From UBA7445 sp042096455 (GTDB lineage Bacteria > Verrucomicrobiota > Verrucomicrobiia > Opitutales > Coraliomargaritaceae): DNA of 15,892 nucleotides. The notes beneath the pieces were generated by a model. That model saw nothing but the letters and a program-made list of their open reading frames with translations, was not told the DNA's origin and did not search any database. The translations under genes and the position numbers were made by a program. The first letter of the stretch is position 1; each line of letters begins with the position of its first letter. The DNA lies in NCBI GenBank assembly GCA_042096455.1, contig JBELLU010000040.1, forward strand, positions 1 through 15,892, read 5' to 3'. Positions 1 through 8,900 of the stretch are shown in pieces.

Positions 1-1
1 C

Positions 2-89
<88 letters not shown>

Positions 90-194
90 TGTAAGTTTGA
101 GGATAAAAAACCCTTTGTGGCGGGGCGTCCATTCTTTTCATGCCACATTCCGTTAACGATTCGTTCGGCGGCTTTTATATTTTCTCTTGCGGAA

Positions 195-216
195 TATTTT
201 TACATTTGTAAAAATA
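195..216. promoter_or_regulatory. 22-bp palindrome, likely operator of the ORF6N gene
   Basis: A perfect inverted repeat has 10-bp arms (TATTTTTACA and TGTAAAAATA) around a TT centre, ending 6 bases before the preferred ATG of the ORF6N gene. Its core TACATTTGTA fits the TACAnnTGTA pattern bound by BlaI/MecI/CopY-type repressors, although many dimeric regulators use similar half-sites. Its position suggests a repressor or autoregulatory site that would block transcription or ribosome access. In RNA it would also form a strong hairpin just before the start codon. No CopY/BlaI-type gene is present in the window. Confidence 0.55.
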
Positions 217-222
217 ATAATC

Positions 223-744
223 ATGGAATTGGACACTTCCATTATCAGTGACAAGATCTGTCAGATTCGGGGTCAGGCGGTCATTCTGGATAGCGATTTG
301 GCGGAGGTATATGGAACCACGACCACGGCGTTAAACCAGGCAGTCGCGAGAAACAAGGGGCGCTTTCCCGCGAGATTTACCTTTGTCCTTAGCAGAGAGG
401 AACTTATGAACTTGATGTCACAAAATGTGATATCAAGTTTGAGGCACGGAGGGCGACGCAAACCGCCACGGGTTTTTACGGAACACGGGGCTTTAATGGC
501 CTCCAGTGTGCTGCGAACGAAGAAGGCTACTACGATGAGTGTATTTATTATCGAGGCTTTTGTGAAGCTGCGGGAGGCGATGAGTATGAATCATGAAATC
601 CTCAGGCGCCTGGCAGAAATCGACAAGAGCCTCTTGTCGCACGATCAGGCCCTTTACGATATTTACACCCAATTGCTGCCCTTGATGGAGACCCGCGAAA
701 CAGAACCCGGCACGCGGCGCCGGATGGGATTTAACGCCGACTGA
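223..744 (+). CDS. ORF6N-domain (phage antirepressor-like) protein
   Basis: This 173-residue protein carries an ORF6N domain at about residues 8-95. Recognisable family signatures are IRGQAVILDSDLAEVYG near the N-terminus, a central segment RFPARFTF, and TEHGALMASSVL. A helical segment, VFIIEAFVKLREAM, follows, and the C-terminus ends in the family-like RRRMGF. ORF6N is a putative DNA-binding domain first noted in phage and baculovirus proteins and is common as single genes in bacterial chromosomes; the target is unknown. A TTG at 187 would add 12 residues, but those codons run through the 195-216 palindrome, and family members begin near MELDTSI, so ATG 223 is preferred. No Shine-Dalgarno is visible. 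It converges with the RRM gene, with only 8 bases between them. No integrase or other phage gene is nearby, so it is a solitary copy or a remnant of a mobile element. Confidence 0.85.
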   Translation: MELDTSIISDKICQIRGQAVILDSDLAEVYGTTTTALNQAVARNKGRFPARFTFVLSREELMNLMSQNVISSLRHGGRRKPPRVFTEHGALMASSVLRTKKATTMSVFIIEAFVKLREAMSMNHEILRRLAEIDKSLLSHDQALYDIYTQLLPLMETRETEPGTRRRMGFNAD

Positions 745-752
745 AGGACCGA

Positions 753-1034
753 CTACTCGTCGTCAAAATCGTCCTCGTCGCTTTCCTCGCGATCCTTGGC
801 GACATTGACCTTGAGGGGACGGCCTGCGAGTTCGAGGCCATCGAGTTGCGCGATGGCATCCGCCGCTTCTTCGGGATCGCTCATCGTGACAAAGCCAAAG
901 CCGCGGGGACGTCCGCCACCCGGGCGCGTTATAATAATAGCTTCCTCGACCGCTCCGCATTCGGAGAAGATCTCGTTTAAGTCGTCGCCAGTGGCGTCAA
1001 ATGACAAATTTCCTACGTATAGTCGAACAGACAT
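753..1034 (-). CDS. RRM-type RNA-binding protein
   Basis: This 93-residue protein is a single RNA recognition motif. RNP2 is LYVGNL (residues 5-10) and RNP1 is RGFGFVTM (44-51). These two beta strands carry the aromatic residues that stack on RNA bases. The spacing matches the small cyanobacterial/bacterial Rbp family, whose members bind single-stranded RNA and in several bacteria respond to cold; they are cytoplasmic. The C-terminal tail (residues 81-93) is strongly acidic (Asp/Glu/Ser) instead of the glycine-rich or basic tail common in this family. The start is ATG at 1034. No convincing Shine-Dalgarno is present: the nearest purine run (GAGG) is too far upstream. It is divergent from the ABC exporter and converges on the ORF6N gene. 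The family assignment is secure; the RNA targets are not known. Confidence 0.93.
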   Translation of the reverse strand: MSVRLYVGNLSFDATGDDLNEIFSECGAVEEAIIITRPGGGRPRGFGFVTMSDPEEAADAIAQLDGLELAGRPLKVNVAKDREESDEDDFDDE

Positions 1035-1173
1035 AATGTGTATCAGATTGGATAAAACCTCTGCAATGTGCTGCAGGGTTCATTCATAGAGCATGGGGAG
1101 TGGTTGCCTGACAACCTTAATTTTACGCTTTCGCATTTGCCTTGAGCGGAAAAGAGGAATTGGCTCGTGGGCT
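1035..1173. promoter_or_regulatory. divergent intergenic region (RRM gene / ABC exporter)
   Basis: These 139 bases separate two divergent genes and must hold promoters for both if the preferred exporter start is right. GGTTG (1102-1106) and CAACC (1112-1116) form a small inverted repeat that also contains a minus-strand -35-like TTGTCA. No well-spaced -10 stands out on either strand, so I do not place promoters exactly. AGAGGA at 1153-1158 may be a distant Shine-Dalgarno for the exporter. Confidence 0.35.
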
Positions 1174-2952
1174 ATGCTAAGGGAAGCGAAAAAATCAAAA
1201 GCGAAACCCAATACGATCCTGCGGGTCTCGTCCTACCTGTTTCGCTATAAGGGATTATTTTGGCTGACGATCGGCTTGGCTGCCGGGATGACACTGCTGG
1301 AGGTCGCGGCCCCAAAGATGATCCAGGTTATTCTCGATTCAATTCAGGAAAACGGGCAACTGAGTGCGCTCCTCTGGGGGGTGGGAATCATTGGTCTGCT
1401 CTATATCGGGAGCGAGGTGCTCAACAGCCTGCGAATACGGGTCAACAACCGTCTTGAACAACAGGTGCTGCTTGAGATGCGGCGCGACCTGCACGAGAAG
1501 CTCTTGCGCTTGCCCGCGTCCTTTTACGACCAACGCAAGAGCGGGGAAATTTCCTCGCGGGTGATTGAAGACGTGGCGGCGGTGGAACGCGCCCTCCTCG
1601 ACGGCACCGAACAGGGAACCGGTGCAATACTGCGCATCGTGGGCATTACCGCTATTCTCTTTACGATGGAGCCCGCCCTCGCGTGGGGCGTCTTTCTCCC
1701 GGTCCCCATCCTTCTCATTCTTGGAATCTTCTATTCCAAAAAATCACGCACCGTCTGGAAAGGAGTGCGGGAAAGTGCTGCTGACCTCAACAGTTTGCTG
1801 GTAGAGGATATTCAGGGGAACCGTTTGATTCAAAGCTTCGGGCTACAGGCTCGCGAATCGGCCCGGTTTGACGCCAAAGCGAGCGATCTGCGCGGCAAGA
1901 CCCTCTCGGCGATGTATCGTTGGTCGCTTTACAGCCCCGGCACCAGCCTGATCACCAAGCTTGGTTTTCTCAGTATTGTCGGAGTGGGCGGTTACTTCGT
2001 GTTGCAGGGCGCCGAGGATTTCACCATCGGCAAACTCATCGCTTTCTTTCTTTACGCCAACATGCTCTACATGCCCCTCTCCCTGCTGCATGGGCTCAAT
2101 CATTTGATCGCAGCGGGGCGGGCTTCCGGCGAACGTGTTTTTGAAATTCTCGATACCCCCCTTGAAGTAGCAGAGACCGATGACCCCCATAGCCTGCCGG
2201 ATGGACCGATTGAGGCGCGCTTTGAGGGCGTGAACTTTGCCTACCCCACCCGCGACACCGTGCTGCGTGATTTCAACCTCACCATTGCCGCCAATCAAGT
2301 AACCGCGCTCGTCGGTCACACCGGAGCAGGTAAATCCACGGTGGCGAACCTCGCGATGCGCACCTGCGATGCCAGCAGCGGAACCATACGGTTGTCCGGA
2401 ATCGACATCCGCGATCTCGCGCTTGATGACCTGCACGACAAAGTGGGCCATGTCGCGCAGGATCCCTTTCTTTTTGAGGGCAGCGTCCGCGACAACCTCC
2501 GCCTCGCCTGTCAGGAGGCAAGCGAAGCGGAACTGATCCATGCCCTTGAGCAGGCCTGCGCCTGGGATTTCGTCAAAAGCCTTCCGCTTGGACTCGACAC
2601 CAATATCGGAGAGAAAGGCATCCGCCTGAGTCAGGGCGAAAAGCAGCGCCTGACTATCGCCCGCGTCTTCCTAAAGAATCCGCCATTTGTAATTTTGGAC
2701 GAAGCCACCGCGAGCGTCGACACCATCACGGAGCGCAAAATACAAGAAGCCCTCGAGCATCTCATGCAGGACCGCACCGTTCTCGTGATCGCGCATCGCC
2801 TCTCGACCGTCCGCCGCGCCGATACCATTGTTGTATTGGAACAAGGCCGCATTATCGAGAGCGGATCGCACGATGCCCTCATTGAGGCGGAAGGACATTA
2901 TGCCCGCCTGTGGAGCCACCAGAGCGATCAAATTGTTGAATTCAACCCTTAG
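1174..2952 (+). CDS. ABC exporter, fused permease and ATPase (MsbA/LmrA-like)
   Basis: This is a half-transporter with a six-helix membrane domain followed by an ATPase domain, and would act as a dimer in the inner membrane. From ATG 1174 it is 592 residues, normal for the family. The membrane domain occupies about residues 20-320. The ATPase domain shows Walker A GHTGAGKST (from residue 381), a Q-loop in VAQDPF, signature LSQGE (485-489, a variant of LSGGQ), Walker B ending LDE with catalytic Glu510, and the H-loop His541 in IAHRLS. An in-frame ATG at 1093 would add 27 residues that do not resemble family N-termini, so I prefer 1174; an AGAGGA lies about 15 bases upstream of it. The substrate cannot be told from sequence: lipid, peptide and drug exporters share this layout. 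It appears monocistronic. Confidence 0.93.
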   Translation: MLREAKKSKAKPNTILRVSSYLFRYKGLFWLTIGLAAGMTLLEVAAPKMIQVILDSIQENGQLSALLWGVGIIGLLYIGSEVLNSLRIRVNNRLEQQVLLEMRRDLHEKLLRLPASFYDQRKSGEISSRVIEDVAAVERALLDGTEQGTGAILRIVGITAILFTMEPALAWGVFLPVPILLILGIFYSKKSRTVWKGVRESAADLNSLLVEDIQGNRLIQSFGLQARESARFDAKASDLRGKTLSAMYRWSLYSPGTSLITKLGFLSIVGVGGYFVLQGAEDFTIGKLIAFFLYANMLYMPLSLLHGLNHLIAAGRASGERVFEILDTPLEVAETDDPHSLPDGPIEARFEGVNFAYPTRDTVLRDFNLTIAANQVTALVGHTGAGKSTVANLAMRTCDASSGTIRLSGIDIRDLALDDLHDKVGHVAQDPFLFEGSVRDNLRLACQEASEAELIHALEQACAWDFVKSLPLGLDTNIGEKGIRLSQGEKQRLTIARVFLKNPPFVILDEATASVDTITERKIQEALEHLMQDRTVLVIAHRLSTVRRADTIVVLEQGRIIESGSHDALIEAEGHYARLWSHQSDQIVEFNP

Positions 2953-2954
2953 GA

Positions 2955-2978
2955 AGGCATGTTTTAGCCTGTTTTTTT
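2955..2978 (+). terminator. weak candidate terminator after the ABC exporter
   Basis: AGGC (2955-2958) can pair with GCCT (2967-2970) across an 8-base loop, and one base later there are seven T residues (2972-2978). The T-run and position just after the stop codon are right for an intrinsic terminator, but a 4-bp stem is short, so it may be inefficient. Confidence 0.3.
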
Positions 2979-2983
2979 ACCCC

Positions 2984-3013
2984 TTGACGCTTTAAAAGCT
3001 TCCTCTGTATCGT
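2984..3013 (+). promoter_or_regulatory. candidate sigma70-type promoter for HPr
   Basis: TTGACG (2984-2989) is one base off the -35 consensus. It is followed after 18 bases by TATCGT (3008-3013) as a -10. The predicted transcript would start near 3020, about 20 bases before the HPr ATG. It lies between the exporter stop and the HPr start, as expected for an independently transcribed gene. Confidence 0.45.
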
Positions 3014-3039
3014 GTTCACGCACGAAACTATCCTTGCTC

Positions 3040-3345
3040 ATGTCAACACCCGAAGCAGACCAAGCCAACGCCAGCAAAAGCCTGGAGCTCATTGTTCAAA
3101 ACAAGATGGGCATCCACGCGCGTCCAGCGGCTATGATTGTCCGCATCGCCAATACCTACAGCGGCGAGGTCTGGGTAGAAAAAGACGAGGAACGCGTAAA
3201 CGGAAAAAGCATAATGGGGCTCATGATGCTCGCCGCGGGCAAAGGCTCCAAGCTTACCATTCACACCGAGGGTCCGGCAGACAGCGCCAACATTATGCTG
3301 GAGCAGTTGACCGACCTCTTTGAGCGGCGCTTTGAGGAAGCCTAA
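3040..3345 (+). CDS. HPr family phosphocarrier protein
   Basis: This 101-residue protein is an HPr. It has the active-site segment GIHARPAA with phospho-accepting His26, and the regulatory segment VNGKSIMG with Ser57, equivalent to Ser46 of Gram-positive HPr. In the phosphotransferase system, Enzyme I phosphorylates the histidine from phosphoenolpyruvate; HPr kinase/phosphorylase can modify the serine. Both sites are intact. About 12 extra residues precede the usual HPr N-terminus. The start is ATG 3040; a TTG two codons upstream is also open. There is no clear Shine-Dalgarno. No Enzyme I, HprK or sugar permease gene is adjacent. In bacteria without sugar permeases HPr often serves only regulation, and that could be true here. 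The call is secure. Confidence 0.95.
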   Translation: MSTPEADQANASKSLELIVQNKMGIHARPAAMIVRIANTYSGEVWVEKDEERVNGKSIMGLMMLAAGKGSKLTIHTEGPADSANIMLEQLTDLFERRFEEA

Positions 3346-3431
3346 TCCGCTGAGTGAAACAATCGGCGCGAGCCTACGATGTAAGTTTTGGACATCCCAA
3401 GACGTTACTTTGCAGTTACAGCAAACGATAC

Positions 3432-4811
3432 ATGGTTAAATACCACAGCTTTCTTTTAATGGGCACAGCCTTGTTGCTGGGTGCCTGTAAGCAAGCACCT
3501 CAAGCCGAGCCCCTACCTGAATTGGCACCGCCCGCCAACTGGCAGGCCCCAAATTCCCTGAACGAATCCCCGGCATTCAATTGGCTGGAAGATTTGGGTG
3601 ACCCGCTGCTCGCGGGACTGGTCGCGGAAGCACTGACCAACAACGCCGACCTGCGAACGACCGCCGCGCGGGTCGACCAAGCGCTTGCCGAGGCGGGCCT
3701 CAGCCGTGCCGCCCGCATGCCGCTCGCTGGTGTTGGCTTGCAAGCGCAACGTCAACGCACCGGCCCCCTTTACGGCTATGATTATTTAAACAATTATCAA
3801 CTGGGTCTCAATCTTAGCTGGGAACTTGACCTCTGGAGGCGACTCGCCAACCAAACAAAGGCCGCCCGCGCCCTCGCTGAGGCAAGCGCGGCAGACTACG
3901 AGGCCGCCCGCCTTTCGCTGGCGGCTCAGGTGTGCAAAGCATGGTTCAACCTCAAGGAAGCGCAGGCCCAGCTTCAGCTAAGCCGCAAAACGAATCGCTC
4001 CTACCAGCAGCAACTCCAAACCCTTGAAGACCGCTACAATCGCGGCATCGGCAACAGCCTGGAGCTGCGTCAACTTCGCACGGAAGCCGCCACCGCCGGC
4101 GCGGATCTTGAACTACGGCGGCGCGCGACCCGCGAGGCAAGCCGCACCCTTGAACTCTTGCTCGGGCGCTATCCCGCCGCTGAACTCAAAAGCAACCATG
4201 AATTCCCCGCGCTTGCCAAGCCTGTCCCCGCCGGCATCCCCGCCGAATTACTGGAGCGTCGCCCGGATCTGCGGGCTGCAAAAGCACGGGTTCAAGCCGC
4301 CGAAAAAACGGTTCGCGCTAAACGCAGGGCTTGGCTTCCCGCTTTGAGCCTGACCGCTTCCACTGGAACCGCCTCCAGGGAATTTGAGGATCTCATGGAC
4401 AGCAGCTTCCGCGTTGGAAGCATCCTGGGCAATTTAACACAGCCAATCTTCCAGGGTGGGCGTATAAAAGCAGATGTTCAGCGCGCGCAGTCACAACTGC
4501 TGCAAGCCGAGGCCAATTACCACAACACCGCCCTCCGGGCTTTCCTCGAAGTCGAAAACGCCCTCTCCGCTGAACATTTTCTCAAGAAAGAATCCGAGAA
4601 GCTGACGCTCGCAAGCAGTGAGGCCCAAGCCGCAGAGCGCCTCGCCCGGGAACGCTACGAAAAGGGAACCCTTGAATTCATCAACGTTCTCATTACCCAA
4701 AGATCCGCCGCCCAAACTCAGAGCCGCCAAATTAATATTCAAAACCAACGCCTGCAAAACCGAATTGATTGCCTCCTTTCACTCGGCGGCAACTTTGAAT
4801 CCTCATTATGA
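3432..4811 (+). CDS. RND efflux outer-membrane lipoprotein (OprM/NodT family)
   Basis: This is the outer-membrane exit duct of a tripartite pump, 459 residues from ATG 3432. The N-terminus has a short basic and hydrophobic signal peptide with lipobox LGAC, placing the lipidated cysteine at residue 19. The mature part contains two outer-membrane efflux protein repeats rich in long alpha helices, as in trimeric TolC/OprM ducts. A segment LELRQLRTEAATAG and a later ERLARERYEKGTLEF are typical of the two repeats. An in-frame GTG at 3354 would add 26 residues before the signal peptide and is unlikely. Its TGA overlaps the adaptor's ATG (ATGA, 4808-4811), indicating translational coupling. It is the first gene of a three-gene efflux operon with no regulator next to it. 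Confidence 0.94.
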   Translation: MVKYHSFLLMGTALLLGACKQAPQAEPLPELAPPANWQAPNSLNESPAFNWLEDLGDPLLAGLVAEALTNNADLRTTAARVDQALAEAGLSRAARMPLAGVGLQAQRQRTGPLYGYDYLNNYQLGLNLSWELDLWRRLANQTKAARALAEASAADYEAARLSLAAQVCKAWFNLKEAQAQLQLSRKTNRSYQQQLQTLEDRYNRGIGNSLELRQLRTEAATAGADLELRRRATREASRTLELLLGRYPAAELKSNHEFPALAKPVPAGIPAELLERRPDLRAAKARVQAAEKTVRAKRRAWLPALSLTASTGTASREFEDLMDSSFRVGSILGNLTQPIFQGGRIKADVQRAQSQLLQAEANYHNTALRAFLEVENALSAEHFLKKESEKLTLASSEAQAAERLARERYEKGTLEFINVLITQRSAAQTQSRQINIQNQRLQNRIDCLLSLGGNFESSL

Positions 4812-5920
4812 AAAAGTTTCCTATTCCCATTCTTGTCTTGGCCGCATTTGCCGCACTTTCAGCGGCACTACTTGTGTTCCAACCCAAGCCTGAAAAAAGC
4901 GATGCCCCCAGACCGCTTACCAATATCGAAGTACTCACCGTCCATCCCGAAAACATACAATTAAATGTGACCAGTCAGGGGACCGCCCTCCCCTTGACCG
5001 AGTCTGACCTTGCGATTGAGGTCAGCGGACGCGTCATTGCGGTGGCTGAAGATTTCCGACCCGGTGGTTATTTCAAAAAGGGAGATGTACTACTGGAAAT
5101 CGATCCGCTCGATTACCGCGCGGCCCTCGCAGCCCGAGCCGCTGAACTCGCACAGTCCAAACTCGCCCTCGCTCAGGAGAAAGCCCTTTCCGACCAAGCA
5201 AAGGCCGACTGGAAATCCATCGGGAAAGGCGAACCCAGCCAGCTCACCCTGCGCCTCCCGCAATTGGAATATGCCGAAGCAGCGGTGGCGAGCGCCCACG
5301 CCGCCCATGAACGCGCGACTGCCGACCTCGCCAAAACCAAAGTACGCGCCCCTTACGACGGACGCGTCCTCCAAAAAAATATCGACCTCGGTCAACTCGC
5401 AGTCCCCAACTCCCCAACTCCCGCCGCCCGCCTCTACGCGACTGAGGTCGCCGAAGTTCGCCTCCCCATCACCGAGAGGGAAGCCGCTTTTCTTCGCGAC
5501 CCATCCGAATCTGCCGCACCGGTTCAACTCAACCACAATGACCGTCATTGGAGCGGCACCCTTACCCGCATCGAAGCCACTATCGATACGCAGAGCCGTC
5601 TCCTCTATGCCGTCGCGGAAGTCAAAGACCCCTACGACGGACCCCACCCGCTCCGTCGCGGTCTTTTCGTCGATGCCGTGATTGAAGGTCGAAACCTTCA
5701 AGGTGCCTACCAAATCCCCCGCCTCGCCCTGCGCGGTTCCAACACGGTATATGTCCTGAGCGAGAACAATACCCTCCAAACTCGCGAAGTGCGCATCGTC
5801 AAACGCGACCCCGACAGCGTCATCATTGAATCCGGCCTGCAACCCGGCGAACAGGTTGCGGTCAGTCCCATCGCATATTTTGTAGAAAATATGCCGGTCA
5901 ACATCCTTCCAAGCGAATGA
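4808..5920 (+). CDS. RND efflux periplasmic adaptor (membrane fusion protein)
   Basis: This 370-residue HlyD/AcrA-type adaptor bridges the inner-membrane pump and the outer-membrane duct. Residues 5-24 form an N-terminal hydrophobic anchor; no lipobox cysteine is visible, so it is probably anchored by that helix. The two halves of the lipoyl-like domain are at about 70-103 (ending GDVLLEIDPLDY) and 179-195 (VRAPYDGRV). They flank an Ala/Leu/Lys/Glu-rich helical hairpin at about 104-175 that would contact the outer-membrane channel. Beta-barrel and membrane-proximal segments follow to the C-terminus. ATGA overlaps join it to both neighbours (4808-4811 and 5917-5920), so the three parts are probably made together. 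Substrate specificity is not readable. Confidence 0.94.
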   Translation: MKKFPIPILVLAAFAALSAALLVFQPKPEKSDAPRPLTNIEVLTVHPENIQLNVTSQGTALPLTESDLAIEVSGRVIAVAEDFRPGGYFKKGDVLLEIDPLDYRAALAARAAELAQSKLALAQEKALSDQAKADWKSIGKGEPSQLTLRLPQLEYAEAAVASAHAAHERATADLAKTKVRAPYDGRVLQKNIDLGQLAVPNSPTPAARLYATEVAEVRLPITEREAAFLRDPSESAAPVQLNHNDRHWSGTLTRIEATIDTQSRLLYAVAEVKDPYDGPHPLRRGLFVDAVIEGRNLQGAYQIPRLALRGSNTVYVLSENNTLQTREVRIVKRDPDSVIIESGLQPGEQVAVSPIAYFVENMPVNILPSE

Positions 5921-8900
5921 TCCGTTGGTTCACAAAAAACGGCGTCGCCGCCAACCTGCTTGCCGCAATCGCAATCGTCTGCGGCTTCTACGTTGCCAGC
6001 ACGATCAAGCTCGAGCTCTTCCCAAGGCTCGACCTCGATACCGTCACCGCAAGTGTCGTCTATCCGGGTGCCGCCCCAGAAGAAGTCGAAAGCGGGATTG
6101 TTGAACTCATCGAGGACCGCATTCAGGATCTGGAGGGCATCAAACGCCTACGCGGCAACGCCTCCGAGGGTTACGGCATGGTGGTGATTGAAGTTGAACG
6201 CGGATATGACGCCACTGAACTACGGGACAAAGTGAAGTCCCGCATCGACGGCATCACTAATTTCCCGCAAGAGGCCGAGCGTCCCAACGTTGAAGAACTC
6301 CTCGTCCGCAATCCCGTCATTTTCCTCGCGCTTTACGGTGATACCGACATCCGGAATCTCAAGGAGATCGGCGAATACATCCGCGATGAACTCAATACCC
6401 GCCACGGCATCAGCCAAGTGGACATCAACGGCGTCGCTCCCTACGAAATCTCCATTAATGTATCAGAAAAGTCACTACGGAGATACGGCTTAACCTTCAG
6501 TGATGTGGCGCAGGCAGTGCAGCGCAACTCCATCGATATCCCCGGCGGAGCGATCAAATCACGCGCGGGGGAAATCTTACTCCGCACCAACGCCAAGGCT
6601 TACCGTGCTCCGGAATTCGAAGTCCTACCCGTCCTGACCCGCCCCGACGGGGCAATCGTCACACTCGGCGACATTGCCACCATCGATGACGGATTTGTGG
6701 ATGATGAATTAACCACGCAATTCAACAACGAACGCGCCGTTCTGCTATCCATCTATGCATTGGGAAATCAAGGCGTGCTGGACATCGCCAAGCGCGTCCG
6801 CGCCTTTGCAAAAGAGGTGGAAAGCGAACTGCCCCCGGGAATCGAAATCAAACCCACCAACGACTTCACCTATTACCTGACCGGCCGTCTGCAGATGCTC
6901 ATCGAAAATGGCATCTTCGGGCTCATCCTTGTCTTCCTGGTCCTGACCCTTTTCCTGCGCCCCTCGCTCGCTTTCTTTGTCATGCTGGGCATCCCGATCT
7001 CCTTCCTCGGCGCCCTGACCCTCCTGCCCTGGTTTGATATCAGTATCAATCTCGCCTCTCTCTTTGGCTTTATTCTGGTCCTCGGGATTGTGGTGGACGA
7101 TGCCATTATCGTGGGGGAGAGTATTTTTACCCAATACCAAAAACACGGCGGGCCGGGAGTGGAGGCCTCCGTACAGGGAACCCATCGGGTCTCCACGCCT
7201 GTGACGTTTGCGGTGCTCACCACGATCGTCGCTTTTGTGCCGATTCTCACGATGCCGGGCTTCATTGGGAAATTCTTCTTTCCGATTCCGGTCGTGGTGA
7301 TCGCCTGCCTGGTCTGGTCACTGATCGAATCCAAACTGGTGCTCCCCTACCACCTTACCCTGTGTAAAGTCGGCAGTGGTTCGGATCGTGAAAATCTTGG
7401 CTGGTTGCTCCGTCAGCAGCGAAAAATCGCAGACGGCATGGAACGTTTCGTCAGGGAACGCTATCGACCTTTCCTCGAACTCGCCATTCGTTTTCGCTAC
7501 GCCACGGTCTCCTTTTTTATCGGCCTCCTTGCACTGATGCTTTCCCTGCTCATCGGCAAGCACCTCCCCTTCGTCTTTTTTCCCGAAGTGCCGTCTGACT
7601 ACATGGTCGCCAAACTCGTCATGCCGGAAGGGACCCCTGCTGCAACAACCTCCGCTGCAATTGAAAAACTCGAGGCAAGCCTCCAAAAACTCCGGGATGA
7701 AGTTAAAGCGCAGGGTTATGGTGATCCATTTGAAAACGTGACCGTCACTGCCGGCGGTCAGCCTTTCTCCAATATGGGTGGCCCCAACGGATCGGTTTCA
7801 GGAACGATCAGCCCCAGCCTTGGAGAGGTGGGTGTTGAACTCTTAAAACGGGAGGATCTTGCCGATGGCGGAGATATCGAGCTGCTCTCCGCTCCCAACC
7901 TCGCAAAGCGCTGGCGGGAATTAACCGGCCCCATCGCAGGCGTGAAGGAATTGATTTACGATGCCAATGCCGCCGGACAAGGCGGTAGTCCCATTGATAT
8001 CCAAATATCAGGACGCGATTTCAAACAACTCAGCGAAGTTGCTGAAGCCATTAAAATTAAACTCGCCACCTATCAGGGCCTCTACGATATCCGCGACAAC
8101 TACAGCAGCGGCAAACGCGAGATTCAACTTGAGCTCAAGCCCGCGGCTCAGGCGCTCGGCCTGCGAACCGATGACCTCGGGCGTCAGGTACGCGCCGCTT
8201 TCTACGGCATCGAGGCGCAACGGATTCAGCGCGGACGCGACGATATCAAAGTGATGGTTCGCTACCCCCGCGAAGAGCGCGAATCCCTTGAAAACCTCGA
8301 GGAACTCCGAATCCGCACCGCAACCGGCGGAGAAGTCCCCTTTGAAGAAGTCGCAGATTTTAAAATCACCCAGGGCTTTTCAAGCATCACCCGGGTGGAC
8401 CGACGCCGGGTTCTCAACATCACCGCGAATGCCGACAAAGACATCGCGGACCTTGAGCAAATCAAAGCGGATCTCAGTGGTCGCAACAACGCCGGCGAAC
8501 CCTTCCTCGACAACTTGCTGAAGGATTACTCCGGCGTCTCGTGGTCCTTTGAGGGTGAAGCCCGCGAACAAGCCGATATTTTCAAGAGTCTCTTTCAGAT
8601 GACGATTCTCGTTCTCTTTATCATCTATGCCCTGCTGGCAGTACCCCTCAAGTCCTACCTGCAACCCCTTATCGTGATGTTCGTGATCCCTTTCGGGCTC
8701 ATTGGCGCAATCCTCGGCCACCTCCTGCTCGGGCAAGCAATGAGCATCCTCTCGATCCTTGGCTTTGTGGCCCTCGCCGGGGTGGTCGTCAACGACAGCC
8801 TGGTGCTCGTTGACTTCATCAACCAGGAACGCAAACGGGAAGTCCCGCTGCGCGACGCCATCGTCAATGCCTGCTCGGCACGATTCCGCCCCATCATTCT

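Noticed and set aside
116..147. TGTGGC...GCCACA inverted repeat upstream of the tRNA
   Set aside because: Six-base arms with a 20-base loop and no nearby promoter element or T-run; likely chance.
187..222. TTG-initiated 12-residue extension of the ORF6N protein
   Set aside because: It runs through the 195-216 palindrome and encodes a low-complexity Phe/Ile/Lys segment absent from the family start. ATG 223 fits better.
1093..1173. ATG-initiated 27-residue N-terminal extension of the ABC exporter
   Set aside because: The residues do not resemble exporter N-termini, while ATG 1174 begins a normal-length protein with a purine run upstream. Some pipelines may still choose 1093.
1843..2541. Long minus-strand open frame inside the ABC exporter
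   Set aside because: It lies antisense to a strongly conserved transporter, lacks family motifs or a ribosome site, and reflects codon bias of the real gene. The same applies to the other long antisense frames within the RND operon and the minus-strand gene block.
3409..3425. Short inverted repeat TTTGC-N7-GCAAA upstream of the efflux operon
   Set aside because: Five-base arms are expected by chance in this much intergenic sequence, and no adjacent regulator or promoter supports an operator.
3354..3431. GTG-initiated 26-residue extension of the efflux lipoprotein
   Set aside because: It would place a polar segment ahead of the signal peptide and push the lipobox cysteine to residue 45, which is not functional for lipoprotein export.
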